64,000 nucleotides of DNA, taken from Doryteuthis pealeii (Eukaryota > Mollusca > Cephalopoda > Myopsida > Loliginidae). Shown here piece by piece: positions 1 through 12,136 of this stretch. The notes under the pieces are model-generated. The model was not told the DNA's origin and made no database searches. It saw only the letters and a program-made list of their open reading frames with translations. The number at the start of each line of letters is the position of its first letter. Within the stretch, counting starts at the first letter, position 1. The stretch spans positions 20,333,052-20,397,051 of the forward strand of contig CM042145.1 in the NCBI GenBank assembly GCA_023376005.1, written 5' to 3'. Both the position numbers and the translations under genes were made by a program.

Positions 1-366
1 GGGATAACCAATAAGAACTCATCTCCTCTCTCCCTATTATATACCCGGTATGAAGTAGGTATATAACAACAGATCCTGCCTATCGTCTGAAAAATTTATA
101 TTATTGAAAAATCAAAGTTATTTTTATTCTTAAAACAATATTGTTTAATGATGATATAAAAATATGATGCAAGATATCTGAAGTCAGTATTTCACTTTAT
201 AATATCCGTGAGTAATTTGTGTACATTTTAAAAGTTTATATATCTATACAACTATACATATACAGGAATATAGATGTATATCACTATCTTTCTTGAATTA
301 CTCTCAGATTAAATTTCATAGTTGAAAAATGACATTAATTTCTTGTTTTCTTTTTTTTTATTGTAG
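1..366. other. Partial intron upstream of the P-loop exon
   Basis: AT-rich sequence with no recognisable repeat family or exon. It ends in a T-rich tract and AG at 365-366, the acceptor of the first visible kinesin exon. Confidence 0.6.
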
Positions 367-582
367 GGGTCAGGCAACTATTTTTGCTTATGGTCAAACA
401 GGAGCAGGTAAAACATTTACTATGATGGGGTCTGGAGACACTCCTGGTCTGTATCTGTTGGCAGCTGAAGATATTTTCTCCATTATTGAGAATGAAAGTT
501 ATGGAAGTGGCTTCCATGTTTGGCTGAGTTATTATGAAATTTACTGTGGCCAACTGTTTGATCTGCTCAATGGCAAAAAGAG
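367..582 (+). CDS. KIF24: KIF24-like kinesin-13, motor exon with P-loop (first exon in window)
   Basis: Internal exon of a kinesin motor. It follows a T-rich tract and AG at 365-366 and ends before GTGAGA at 583. It supplies one base to finish a codon, 71 codons, and two bases of an Arg codon. It encodes the nucleotide-binding P-loop (FAYGQTGAGKT), then PGLYLLAAEDIF and a block ending YEIYCGQLFDLLN. These are kinesin-13 motor signatures and resemble vertebrate KIF24 more than KIF2A/B/C. KIF24 in vertebrates is a centriolar microtubule-depolymerising kinesin that works with CP110 to restrain ciliogenesis; applying that role here is inference. The N-terminal region and the start of the motor must lie upstream of base 1. 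The split Arg codon is completed at 5811, so phase agrees with the next exon. Confidence 0.87.
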
Positions 583-867
583 GTGAGAAAGTGCAGAGGT
601 AGAACTACTTTCACAGACACACACAATTATATTTGCATCATGGTGACATGCTTTTGTAAACTTGATATTAAACTATTCTCATTGTATTGTGATATGGATT
701 ACAACTTTCTGAATATGATGACAGAGCAATGATTTATACATTGGCACATAATTAAATAGTTATTTGTTGGTCAAAACTAAGTTTGTTGGGGGGACAAATG
801 TTGGGAGTAGTCAATGAGGATAAAACTTACTAAGAATGGCTTGTATTATCTTTTGGCAGTTGTATAA

Positions 868-1339
868 AGTGGGGAAAAAAACTATTTCAGCCCTTGTGAT
901 TTTCTGAGTTTGCCACCTTACAAAAATAAGAACAGTTTATGATTTCCAGGATAGGTCTGTCTTGAAAGTGAGTGATAGAATATAGAAAAAAATTCTAGAA
1001 AATCACATTTATTTTTTAACATTTGTTTTTTATTGAAAAAATAAATATTTCACCCCCTACCAACCAGCAATGATTCAGACCCCACAGACCGGTTATGTGA
1101 CCAGGAGGCATATAGACCAGTCCTGTTACTCAATTATTACTCATAACCAAGTACTCATTACCTGTATAAAAGACACAAATAAATGTTCAAAAAAAAAATT
1201 GATTTTCTAGAATTTTTTTCTATATTCTATCTCTCACTTTCAAGACAGACCTACCCTGAAAATTATAGACCGTTCCTATTTTTGTAATGTGGCAAACTCA
1301 GAAAACCAGCAGGGGATGAAATACTTATTTTCACCACTG
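868..1339. mobile_element. Foldback element with hAT-like ends
   Basis: Arms of roughly 135-150 bp face each other: 868-1002 (AGTGGGGAAAAAAACTATTT start) and 1185-1339 (ending TTTTCACCACTG). The reverse complement of the right end, CAGTGGTGAAAATAAG, matches the left start with few changes. CAGTGG-type ends are typical of hAT elements. No clean 8-bp duplication was seen because the right side abuts a (TG)n tract. Confidence 0.6.
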
Positions 1340-1378
1340 TGTGTGTGTGTGGTGTGTGTGTGTGTGTGGTGTGTGGTG
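1336..1378. repeat. (TG)n microsatellite
   Basis: Interrupted TG repeat directly after the foldback element. Confidence 0.85.
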
Positions 1379-1764
1379 AATTATAGAAACAATTGTAGAA
1401 AAGAATTATTCCTTTTTATTTTTTTTAGGACATAAGTCATTTGTACAGAATTCTGCCTATGATTTAGGCAGCTAGGAGTGAAACAATATGACTTCTGCTT
1501 GACATTATATTGTTAACATTTTTATTGGCATAAATTTGATACCTTAGTGTTTGTTTTTTTCTGAGAGAATGTGTTATGTTATTAATAGCTTTCTTGTTTG
1601 GACTTGTACATACAAATTTCATTTGAAATATAAGAACTGAAAGAAAGTTTGATCAAAAGAAAAAATGATCCATAATAAAAGAATGATTCATAATGACTTA
1701 GCAAGGGTTTCATCTTTTAAACTTCATAAACACAAAATATAAATAATTAAAATATATACTGTAC

Positions 1765-1900
1765 TAGAAGTGGCTACCCAGCATCACCTGGGTAAAGGGG
1801 GACTGATGTATTGATTTGTTTACTTTCATAATTTTTGCACAAAAAGCAAGAACTGGTGATATTTAATGTGTATATATATTTACTTTGTTGTTAATTATTA
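1765..1900 (+). mobile_element. Dispersed family E, 5' fragment
   Basis: ACTAGAAGTGGCTACCCAGC followed by ACCTGGGTAAAGGGGG, then an internal block with TTTTTGCACAAAAAGCAAG. The same blocks recur at 10326-10636, 18092-18815 and 22618-23098. It appears to be a non-autonomous element with short inverted ends (best seen at 18092-18815). Confidence 0.55.
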
Positions 1901-2073
1901 AAGGGGGGCTAATGTACTGATTTGTTTACTTTTGAGATTTACAAATGCTGGACATTTTTTAAGTAAAATTTCAATGCTATTTCTATGTATATTTTAATTT
2001 TTAAATATCTTCAAATATAAATCAAATCTTCAAAATTTTTGCACAAATACAAGAACCGGTGATATTTAATATT

Positions 2074-2522
2074 ACAAGCAAAGTTACGACATCAGTTAAA
2101 ATTTGTCACTTTTACGTTTTGAGTTTTTCCGTTCAGCCATTGAATAAGCACTATATGGAGCAAAATAACTATCAGAGTTCGATAGATTATGTTGGTGGTT
2201 GGATATATTTAAAATAATATACAAACAATATATTTCCCATGTATCAATGATTGCCTGCAAAATTCTGACAATATACAAACGTCAATATCAGCACCACATT
2301 TCATTTTAGAATTGAAAATTGGAAGGTAACAAAAATGATAACAATATCCTAGGTACCACCAATTTTCCCTGTGAAATTTACCCCCCCCTATATTTAACAC
2401 AATGAAACTTGCATAAAAATTAATATTATCTTGAAAAATTTTTTTCATTTGAAAGAAGGAACATTAAACAAACTCCTGATTATTTAAAAAAAATAACAAC
2501 TGATGTTGTAACTTCGCTTGTT
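2074..2522. mobile_element. Candidate TIR element with 24-bp inverted ends
   Basis: ACAAGCAAAGTTACGACATC (2074 on) and the reverse complement of GATGTTGTAACTTCGCTTGT (ending 2522) match with two differences. Between them, 2352-2497 is a reverse-orientation copy of the right end of family G (see 40538-41338). No coding sequence is recognisable. Confidence 0.5.
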
Positions 2523-2559
2523 AATTGCTAAATAATAATTTAAAGGAAAAGAAAAACTA

Positions 2560-2938
2560 TATGTAGTGCCACATTGTGATTTTTTCACTTATTGATCTTG
2601 CATTGAAAAAATCAGAAATCATTAATAATGTAAAAAGGGTATTTTGATAACATTTCTGAATTCCCCAGGCCTAAAAGCTTCTATAAAGCAATTTTTAGGA
2701 GTAGGGGAGCTCTAGAACACATTTTATAGACAAAAATAGATTACAAAAAGGTTCCGTTTTTTTCGCCACCCCCTCAAATTTTTCGAGTTTAAAATCGACA
2801 AAACTCGTCAAAGTTTTCGAATTTGAAGCTCAAATTTGGGGGATTGTCTAACTTTAACTTAGTCTACACCTGTACAAAATTTCAGAAAAATTGAAGGGGG
2901 TGGGTGACATGGCCTTGATGATTTGACATGGAATTACC
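2560..2938 (-). mobile_element. Dispersed repeat, inverted partner of 4799-5150
   Basis: On the minus strand this begins TTCCATGTCAAATCATC and contains a TTAGACAAT block, a direct counterpart in opposite orientation of 4799-5150 and of the shorter 19565-19740. Degenerate and non-coding. Confidence 0.6.
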
Positions 2939-2956
2939 CATATATATATATATAAA

Positions 2957-3214
2957 AGTAAAAATAAAAAGTAAAGTCGTCGGGGTGGCCTAAAGTTGGT
3001 ATCAGCCAGAAAGCGAGGGAGTCTATCCCCTTTTCACTAGCTCTAGACAGAGGAGATTATTTTAGCGTCTGAGGTGGAGTGCCACACCTACCATCAGCTC
3101 CTTACTTTACCGCACAAATCCAGTGCTACTCATACGCTGAGTTGGCGAGGGCCAGTATCGGACTAGGAACCTTGTGGTTTCTCACCGAACACTCTACCGA
3201 CTGAGCTAACCTGG

Positions 3215-3217
<3 letters not shown>
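2957..3217 (-). mobile_element. SINE family A (tRNA-headed), full length
   Basis: On the minus strand it opens with a tRNA-like head (GGGCCAGGTTAGCTCAGTCG, A box), a degenerate B box, then the family body with CATACTCAGCGTATGAG-like, GGAGCTGATGGTAGG and CTGATACCAACTTTAGGCC blocks and ends in ACTTTACTTTTTA. An RNA polymerase III-transcribed retroelement by family logic. Its 5' side abuts an (AT)n run at 3218-3252. Internal difference from the consensus: the B box region reads CCGATACTGG. Confidence 0.8.

Positions 3218-3252
<35 letters not shown>
3218..3252. repeat. (AT)n microsatellite
   Basis: Pure AT dinucleotide run between SINE A and a family C fragment. Confidence 0.9.
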
Positions 3253-3254
<2 letters not shown>

Positions 3255-3256
<2 letters not shown>

Positions 3257-3430
3257 ACATTGTGTTTTACACTAAACTGGATCTGGTGGTGCGGCTCCAG
3301 TACTGGAAATTTGGGGAGTATTGTGTCACCCATTTGTTGCCATTACTTCCAGGTCCACCCTGACTTAGAGTGGTAGTCTCTCTTAGGGTCAAATAGATCT
3401 GTTTAAAGATTATCAATATAAGATAGGAAT
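3255..3430 (+). mobile_element. Family C fragment feeding into a satellite
   Basis: TTACACTAAACTGGATCTG, a CCAGTACTGGAAATTTGGGG block and CCAGGTCCACCCTGACTTAG are the 3' half of family C (see 35157). It runs straight into the 48-bp tandem array via AAATAGATCTGTTTAAAGAT. Confidence 0.65.
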
Positions 3431-3990
3431 ATTTGAAACCATATAACTGTGCATGAACAAAGGATTAATTCTTTTAAATAGGAAGTTACTTGAAACCATG
3501 TCACTGTGTCCAAATTATTAGTATTAGATATGAATACTTGAAACCATATAACTGTGGGCAAATTATTAGTATTAGGTAAGAGTACTTGAAACCATATAAT
3601 TGTGTGCAAATTATTAATATTAGACAGGAATACTTGAAACCATATAACTATGTGCAAATTATTAGTAATAAACATGAATATTTGAAACCATATAACTATA
3701 TGCAAATTATTAGTATTAGGTATGAATACTTGAAACCATATAACTGTGGACAAATTATTAGTATTAAATAAGAATACTTGAAACCATATAACTGTGGGCA
3801 AATTATTAGTAATAAACATGAATATTTGAAACCATATAACTATATGCAAATTATTAGTATTAGATATGAATTCTTAAAATCAAAATTCTTAATATTAAAT
3901 AAGAATACTTGAAACCATATAACTATGTGCAAATTATTAGTATTAGATATGAATTCTTAAAATCATATAACTGTGTACAAATTATTTGTA
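3410..3990. repeat. 48-bp tandem repeat, about 11 copies
   Basis: Unit runs TTGAAACCATATAACTGTG, CAAATTATTAGTATTAG, then ATATGAATAC, about 48 bp. Because 48 is a multiple of three, the array is open on the minus strand for about 148 codons with a 16-residue period; this is not taken as a gene. The same unit appears once inside dispersed copies at about 27365-27415 and 34790-34830, so the satellite seems to have grown out of a transposon 3' region. Confidence 0.85.
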
Positions 3991-4403
3991 TTATCAGTTT
4001 GCAACACTATTCCGGCCTATTTTATATTTTATACAATAATTTTTTACTGCTAGTTTAAACCCATTATATTGTTGAATAGAGTTCGTAAAAGTCTTTCTTT
4101 TGCACATAAAATATATTTTTCTCTCCCTTCACTTGTCAAAGCTATATTTATCTCCCAATATCATCAAAACAATGTGTAAAAAAAAAATGGCCTCGATGGT
4201 ATTGGAACTGTAATAGTTACTTGAAGTGACAATTGTTTACAAATGATTATTATTAGTTATTTGAAACCATATAATTACTTATAATATACTAATATAAAGA
4301 AAAAAGAAAGACATACTTTGGCATTAAATAACATGACAAGAGTTGACATGTCATAAAACCAATTAAATAACATTGTGTTTTTTTCATGTGGATTGTTTAT
4401 TTT

Positions 4404-5150
4404 AGGTACCACCAAAATAGGTCACATGATCAGTTTAGGCCATATTGAAGGAAGAAACATAAATATTTTTAACTTTAAAAAAAAAATCTTGCAAAAAAAA
4501 TAACAAGCATAAAGAGTTGTTACAAAGAAAAACAGTTAATTCAAAGATCAAATTATCTGATTAGGGAAAAATTACTCACTGTTATCTTGAAAAATAAGTA
4601 AAACAGTCCGTTTTTTTTTTACAAAAGGGTTAATTTCTTTATTGATATTTTTTTTTACCAGAATTCTGTATTCATGGTTCGTTTACTAAAAAGCTCTTGC
4701 ATTGAAACTTATAAAAATCTTCTGATATAATTATTCAGACTCTTATCTTTACAGAAAAAAAGTAAAAATCGTTTTTTGTCGGTTAATACAAAATAATAGG
4801 TTAATTCCATGTCAAATCATCCAGAAAAAAGTAAAATTGTCACTCACCCCCTTCAACTTTTCTGATTTTTTTCCCCAGGTGTGGACTATGTTAACGTTAG
4901 ACAATCCTCAAAATTTGAGCTTCCAATTCCAAAAATTGGTGGAGTTATGTTGATTTTTAGCTCTCCAAATTTGGTGGGGTTGGCAAAAAATGGCGACATT
5001 TTGTAATCTATTTTTGTCTGTAAAATGAGTTCTAGATCTTCCCTACTACTAAAAATTGGTTTATAAAAGCATTTTTGCCCAAGGAATCCAAAAATGTTAT
5101 CAAAATTTTTTAAAGTCACCCAATTTTAAGTTATTGATGATTTCTGACTT
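4404..5150 (+). mobile_element. Family G left part plus dispersed repeat
   Basis: From AGGTACCACCAAAATAGG at 4404 to about 4790 the sequence parallels 40538-40915 closely, including GTCACATGATCAGTTTAGG. From 4799 it switches to the repeat shared (inverted) with 2560-2938. No coding region recognised. Confidence 0.65.
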
Positions 5151-5810
5151 GCATTTAGTGGTTTGTCTATTCTTGTGTGAGCATCTATGAGATACACCAG
5201 GTACAAGCATTACAATATCCTATACTGCCAGTACTGTTTCCAAAGTATTAAAACCAATATTCAGCTTTGAATATAGTTCCTGGCTTGTAATCCACCAATT
5301 CATGTAGATGACCTGACCGAGCTGTTCTCCATTTTATAATGATTGGCAGCTGTACAAGGTAAACTAGATGTGACTTTCACTACTGCTACTGAAACAAATT
5401 ACCCACCACCTAACTGTGTTCACATTCATTGTTTAGTTTTTGTCAATGTTAAACAAGTTTTGATGAATACCAATTGGTGCAGTTTTGTTTTTTCCACATG
5501 GAGGAATTCAATGGCATACCTCTGCCCTTGTATACAATTTCAATCAGACACCATTTTGCCAGGCTGCCACTCAGCTGTTATCTGTAGCAAGCCAAAAATA
5601 AAAATGGGTTAATGAGAGGAAAGTTTAACCTCTACTGCCATGTCACCAACATCCACTTTTGATGTTGTGGGCCAATATAATAGTATAGGAGGCATTGATT
5701 TTGAAGCAATCCTTGTACTTAAACAAATTTATGTAAAATGTAAATTACGATCAGCTAATGTGAGTTATTTCAGTGTTCATAAATTAAAGATCTTGCCCTT
5801 TTATCATTAG
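5151..5810. other. Intron sequence without recognised repeats
   Basis: Less AT-rich intron sequence upstream of the second exon. A short open stretch at 5343-5612 has no family resemblance or splice support. The acceptor TTATCATTAG closes the intron at 5810. Confidence 0.5.
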
Positions 5811-5898
5811 GTTGCATGCTCGAGAAGATAGCAGTCATAAGGTCTGTATTTCTGGACTGACAGAAACACAAGTTCCAGATGTCAGCTCCTTAATGCAG
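5811..5898 (+). CDS. KIF24: KIF24-like kinesin, motor exon 2 in window
   Basis: Exon between AG at 5809-5810 and GTAAAA at 5899. Its first base completes the Arg codon from 582, followed by 29 codons reading LHAREDSSHKVCISGLTETQ and a stretch ending SSLMQ. The AREDS..HKV..SGL pattern corresponds to the strand-loop segment that follows the DLLN motif in kinesin-13 motors. It ends on a codon boundary, matching the next exon. It is too short to stand out alone; it is called from splice sites, phase and family similarity. Confidence 0.82.
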
Positions 5899-6545
5899 GT
5901 AAAAGATCTTTTTCCTCTCTTTTCAATCTGCAATAAATTACATTTCTTCGTGAGTTCATTATTTGCTGCAGAAAATGTAGAAGAAAATATAAATCCTGAC
6001 TAATGAGTTTGGTGTTTATCAGCTTGTCAAGTTGAACTTTGAAACTTTGATTCAACTTCAGTTTTAAGTCTTCTCTCTTTTCAATCTGCAATAAATTACA
6101 TTTCTTTGTGAAAATCCAGGTGGTGAGAAAACCAAGTAAGAATGAAACAACATTTTCAAAACTTTTATCAAAATAATATTCATCAGCAGCAGCAAAGTAA
6201 ATTTAATTTTATATAGTAAAGTTATAAGACATTTCAATCCAAGTTACTCTTGAAGATAATTTATATTTAGAATATATCAACCTCATATTATATTCACAAC
6301 CTCAGCAAAAGCATCTGGAGCTGCTTAAATGTGCCTCATGTTACTGAAATATTGCAAAACTTTTGACTCACCTGATTAAAATTAATAAAAATAACAGAAA
6401 ATATTGTATGACTTATATTCAGTTGAATTGAAGAATTATTTACAATTTTAAAATCAAACAAATAACAAAAGTTTAGATATTTTGTATAGAAGTTCAAGAC
6501 AAATTTCAGTGGAAACAAAAGAAATATTTCTACTAAAAAAAAAAG

Positions 6546-6771
6546 GGTTATTTCCTATAACTCCAACCTATAAAAAAGGGGAACCACTCTGAATTAATTT
6601 TATCTGTTAATTAATCTACCCATTATTTTCCCATTAAACTAACCCTAACCCTAACCTCTAACCCTAACCCTAACTTCTTTTTTCCTAGTAGATCAATAAA
6701 TAGATAAATAATTTATAAAATTCATTCAGGGTGGTTCCCCTTTTTTTAGGTTGGAGTTATAGGAAATAACC
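6546..6771. mobile_element. Foldback MITE T1, copy 1, with telomere-like core
   Basis: Begins GGTTATTTCCTATAACTCC and ends with its reverse complement (GGAGTTATAGGAAATAACC). Arms of about 60 bp enclose a core of CCCTAA-type repeats (6641-6675). Flanked by A-rich sequence, so the target duplication is ambiguous. It lies in the intron before the switch I exon. Confidence 0.85.
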
Positions 6772-6850
6772 AAAAAAAAGATTTATTTTACAACAAAAAA
6801 TGTTTTTATTTTTCTCAAATCCTTTCAACTGATCTTTATTTATTCTTTAG

Positions 6851-6972
6851 GTTTTAGATATCGGCAATGCTTCTCGAAGTAAAGGCTCTACTGGTGCCAA
6901 TCCCGATTCTTCTCGCTCTCATGCAATCTTACAACTGCAGTTACGTGATTCCATGGATGAATATGTTGGTCG
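6851..6972 (+). CDS. KIF24: KIF24-like kinesin, switch I exon
   Basis: Exon after TTTATTCTTTAG and before GTGAGT at 6973. It reads VLDIGNASRSKGSTGANPDS, then SRSHAILQLQLRDSMDEYVG plus two bases. The NPDSSRSH block is the kinesin switch I motif that senses the nucleotide gamma phosphate, and GSTGAN precedes it as in kinesin-13 proteins. It ends with CG of a split Arg codon completed by G at 11515. Confidence 0.87.
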
Positions 6973-7318
6973 GTGAGTATTTTTAATTTCTAATTTTTTC
7001 TTCTATTTTCTTAGTAGAAATCTTAACTTTTAGGCATTATAGATTTCACTCATGAAATTCTTTTTCCTATATAATTTTATTCTTGGTGATATAACTCTGT
7101 TGGAGTCTCTCAATCTAAATATTTCCATGTTTATTTCTGTAACCCTATGGCGGGCCGAGGGTTCGTTGCACCTTTATCTGCATATTTCTGCTTATCTCGT
7201 CTTGCTCATCTCGCTGGCTGGCGTGTCGTCTGCAATTCTTAAACTGCTCCCTCACTTGTGTCCATAATCATAATGTCCTCGGGGCAACCCTGCCAAAAGG
7301 GAAACAATTAATAATAAA

Positions 7319-7368
7319 AAGAGAGAGAGAGAGTGCAACAAAGACAAAGACAGAGTAAGGTGAACATT

Positions 7369-7417
<49 letters not shown>

Positions 7418-7457
7418 CAACAAAGACAAAGACGGAGTAAGGTGAACATTCAAAAAA
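7319..7457. repeat. (GA)n tract and a 40-bp duplicated unit
   Basis: (GA)n at 7319-7334 and 7371-7414, each followed by GTGCAACAAAGACAAAGAC, GGAGTAAGGTGAACATTC-type sequence: a short duplication that includes the microsatellite. Confidence 0.85.
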
Positions 7458-8309
7458 TAGACAGAGAGATGGTATAGGACTTGCATTCATTCTTCTCTTA
7501 CTTGGTCATTCTTCCTATCTTATCTTATCTTCTATCATGTACTGTTGAGTCGAGAGGGGGAGGCCCCCTCCCTGTCCACTGTCAGTACTTCTACTTTGGT
7601 CTACTGGTCTCTGTTACAAGTCGATCTGCACTCTCCAAGTCCCAGTTTCTAACTGTGCCGGTTAACTGCTGGATTCCAACTGACTCGTCTGGTTCCCAAC
7701 TTCTAACTGACTAACTCCTTCAAATTTTTCCTGTCCCCTATTCCTTAATTCTCGTTTATAACTCTCATTCATTCGAGATTTTGTCAATCCCTGTGTGATT
7801 TTTAAAAGCTTTTGTTTAAGAAGAGACCACCAACATTGGTCAGATTTATTGCCATCTTGATCTCCAACTAACTTCCAACTTTGCCTAAAGCCAGACATTT
7901 TGACTCTACCTTATTTTAATGGTCATCCTGACTTCCTATTGATACCTATACCTACATAAACTTATGTATACACATATATACACACGCACACATATATACT
8001 CACCCACAGATATACATGTATACACATACATGTACTTATATGGGGCTAACCATAATCTTATACTACTTATTTATATAACTAACTAATACACCTTTATATA
8101 TACACACGCACTTACTCACTTACGTGCACCCAATTGCATTCGTGCAGCATGCGTAGTATCATATTTCAAATGCTTTATGAAATATACTCTTTGACACTTG
8201 GAATTGGTTGGTTATGACAAATGGAATTACTCATTATAGTAGACACATTTTTAATGTTTCTTCTCAAACTATAAAATTACTGTCAAGGAAGATTTCAAAA
8301 ACTAAGTCT
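7458..8309. other. Intron sequence, less AT-rich, unassigned
   Basis: 7490-7930 is pyrimidine-rich and less AT-rich than its surroundings, possibly an old mobile element. 7960-8130 contains scattered CA and TATA microsatellite-like runs. No exon signal was seen. Confidence 0.4.
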
Positions 8310-8523
8310 GGTTATTTCCTATAACTCCAACATAAACAAAGGGGAACCACTCTTGACTAATAAATTATTTATTTATTTTCCCATTAAACTAACCCTAAAC
8401 TCTAACCCTAAACCCTAACCCTAACCCCGTCTTCTTTTTTCCTAGTAGATCAATGAATAAATAAATAATATATCAGTCAAGAGTGGTTCCCCTTAGTTTA
8501 TGTTAGAGTTATAGGAAATAACC
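8310..8523. mobile_element. Foldback MITE T1, copy 2, with 8-bp target duplication
   Basis: GGTTATTTCCTATAACTCC ... ending GGAAATAACC, with arms of about 65 bp that pair nearly perfectly. Core 8388-8427 is CCCTAA-type. The exact 8-bp repeat CTAAGTCT flanks the element (8302-8309 and 8524-8531). This copy defines the family ends and the 8-bp target size. Confidence 0.92.
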
Positions 8524-8719
8524 CTAAGTCTATTGGATTCTTTTGCTAATAGTAATATATATTTTTGGTACAAATTGCCTAATCAGATCAAAAATAACAA
8601 TAGTGAACAAAATTTTGAGATGAGGTTGATTTCAGAAAAAATTGTAAGAAGAATAATTTAAGTAGGCTTTTTTGTGAATTATCGAATGAATTACTTAACA
8701 AAATTTGATCTGTAGATAG

Positions 8720-9335
8720 ATATTATATTAACAGTAGACATGTTCTATGCAAAGCTTCTTGTACCATAGTCCTTTTCTTTCTTGGTACTAAAACTATAAC
8801 CGTAAGGCGGCAGCGGCGGTGTATACTATGCAGCGGGTCTCGTCCACGTGCCTCCAAATTCACTGTGCTAAAATGGCACCGATAGAAATTATAACACGAG
8901 AAACACGTTGTCACAACTGCCAGCCTTTATTATTGTGCTCGTATAGTGGGCTCGTACCAGAGAGGAAGAAAGGCAGAGAGAAAGAGAGAGAGAACACTAC
9001 TAGATTACTGTGCTCTCATGAGGGACCCAAGGTCAGGTCCGTACCCTACGACCGCCGCAGGCAAAAAAGAGCTCGATCCCTTTCTTTTTTGTTCCACGTC
9101 ACCACGTGACTTCTGGTCAACACCCGACTTCTGCTTGTGGTCAACACCCGGCTTGCCACTCAATTCTCTGTTCGGGGTCACGCTACGGTCAAACCATCGT
9201 TCATCCTCTTTTGGGTCATCACTATTTTTTAAGCCTTTGTTATTTCTTCCTCCTCCTTCCATTAGTAGTCCTAGCTCACAAAAGTCATCCTGCAACATTC
9301 TTTTTTGTTTTGTTTTGTAAAAGGTTGATGTTAGA
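8720..9335. other. GC-richer island of unknown origin
   Basis: Markedly richer in G and C than the intron around it, with CACGTGAC and GGTCAACACCCG direct repeats (9118 and 9141). Overlapping open frames on both strands have no recognised domain. On the minus strand an AATAAAGG near 8925 could be an LTR poly(A) signal, so a degenerate LTR fragment is one possibility. Confidence 0.3.
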
Positions 9336-9929
9336 AGATAGAAAAAAAGGGAAGATGCCCTAGGAGGCATAACAAACAAATAAATAAATTCATCAATCAG
9401 ATATTGATAGACCTATAAGTATAGTTTTCAGAGTTACATTTATCTTTTATGTTTTAAAACAAAGGATATTTAAATTTTGATACACATAGCTAAATAAATT
9501 TTATTTTTCTCTTAAATAAAATAAGTCATAGCTGTTCCAAAGAAATGTGTATAATTGTGATTAAAGTCTTTGTTCTCAGTTTAAAACCACAAATAACAAA
9601 TGTATAAATTTCAGTAAAATTCAGATAGACAATCATGAAAAGGAGAAGTGGCAGATAGCCTAAAATTTAAGTTTTAGGGCATCCAGATGGAAAAATCCCA
9701 CGCATTTTAACAGATGCAAGGGAGACAACTTATTCAAGTTATCGTATTTAATACGTAAATTATCTTTTTTTTTCTTTGATATAAATATAACCAATTTTTA
9801 CCTATGAATTCAACGCCCAGGACAGAAAAATCTTAGATATTTATATCAATTCTAACTCTACGATAAGGAACTTGGTTTCATTCGAAAAAAAAAGATTTTT
9901 TTAATAAATTTTGATAAAAAATTGAAAAA

Positions 9930-10200
9930 AAACCCAGTCATTTGGGGCGGGTGTCTGGTTGGCTTTGGCCCTGGACCTGTGAAAGGATTAACAGCGTTAA
10001 ACCCAGGGGCCATCCCCCCAGGCAACACCTGCCCCCTTGATTTAAAGGGCAGGGCTGCGTTTATTGCCCCGTGCCTGAGGCACCCCCCTTGAGGGGGAAT
10101 GCTGACGGGATCAATGCATTTTTTTGCACCCGCCACCTATGAGTCTCGGCTTGTGGGTGGGCTCACATTAATAAGGCCTTGTGCCTGACACACATGTGTG
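9930..10200 (-). mobile_element. Dispersed family D
   Basis: On the minus strand: GTCAGGCACAAGGCC, ACTCATAGGTGGCGGGTGC, then a GCATTCCCCCTCAAGG block and GGGGCAATAAACGC. The same blocks recur at 56880-57062, 59149-59325 and the window end (63942 on). GC-richer, non-coding; element class not known. Confidence 0.6.
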
Positions 10201-10325
10201 GTGTGCGGTAAATACCTATCAAAATATTATACTATAGAGTAGTAGTAGTAGAAAAATGATCAACTTTAAAAGATTTGTTTACATATTGCATTAGATGTGT
10301 GGCAAAAGAACAAATATTTTAGGAT

Positions 10326-10636
10326 AATTTTACAAAAAATCGCCTGGGTAGCGGGGGATACAAAAAAGTTAGTCTTGCAGATCCACTATTACTAATCACG
10401 AGTTAGATCATCATTGGATGCCCCATAAAAATCCCCACATAAAAAGACCTGGTGGGATGTCAGGAATTTTTTTCCCAAATATAAATAAAATCTTCATTAT
10501 TTTTGCACAAAAAAGCAAACTTTGGTGATAGTGAATGTGTATATATATTTACTCTGTCATTAATCGTTTTATTTTCGTAGTTTCCTCCGGACATACATAC
10601 ATACATACACACAACTGCTCTTTATATACGTATCGA
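10326..10636 (+). mobile_element. Dispersed family E
   Basis: CGCCTGGGTAGCGGGGGATA, AGTTAGTCTTGCAGATCC, a GATGCCCCATAAAAATCCCC block and TTTCCTCCGGACATACATAC. Parallel to 22618-23098. It ends near a (CATA)n run. Confidence 0.65.
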
Positions 10637-11656
<1,020 letters not shown>

Positions 11657-11897
11657 TAAATCTATATTTTTCAATTTATTTAAAGTTTTCATCATTTTTT
11701 AACCATGCAACTTTTGAAGTATTGAATTTAATTGAGACTGAGTTAACAAAATGTTTGAATATTCAAAACTAGATTAAAATTCCTAATTATTGATTTATTT
11801 AAAAACCAGTAAAAAATAATTCATTCTATTTATGTTTTATTTTATACCAAATCTATTTGTCTACAAATAATTCTCTGGAATTTCTAAAGAAAAAAAG

Positions 11898-12094
11898 GGT
11901 TATTTCCTATAACTCTAACATAAACAAAGGGGAACCACTCTTGACTGATAAATTATTTATTTATTTTCCCATTAAACTAACCCTAAACCTTATCCTTAAC
12001 CCCGTCTTCTTTTTTAGTAGATCAATAAATAAATAAATAATTTATCAGTAAAGAGTGTTCCCCTTTGTTTATGTTAGACTTATAGGAAATAACC
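11898..12094. mobile_element. Foldback MITE T1, copy 3
   Basis: Same ends as 8310-8523 with arms of about 60 bp; the CCCTAA-type core is reduced to CTAACCCTAAACCTTATCC. The right arm has lost a G in GGTTCCCC. It lies in the intron after the switch II exon. Confidence 0.88.
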
Positions 12095-12136
12095 AAAGAA
12101 GCATTCTTGTATTTTGCATATGTAATCTTTTTCTTT

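Noticed and set aside
3403..3849. 148-codon open frame with a 16-residue period on the minus strand
   Set aside because: It follows from the 48-bp satellite unit being a multiple of three; no start context, signal or known repeat protein family.
5343..5612. 89-codon open frame in a kinesin intron
   Set aside because: No similarity recognised, and motor phase already continues correctly from 582 to 5811 without it.
8819..9379. Overlapping open frames on both strands in the GC-richer island
   Set aside because: No domain, no splice context and strong overlap in opposite frames; probably an old mobile element.
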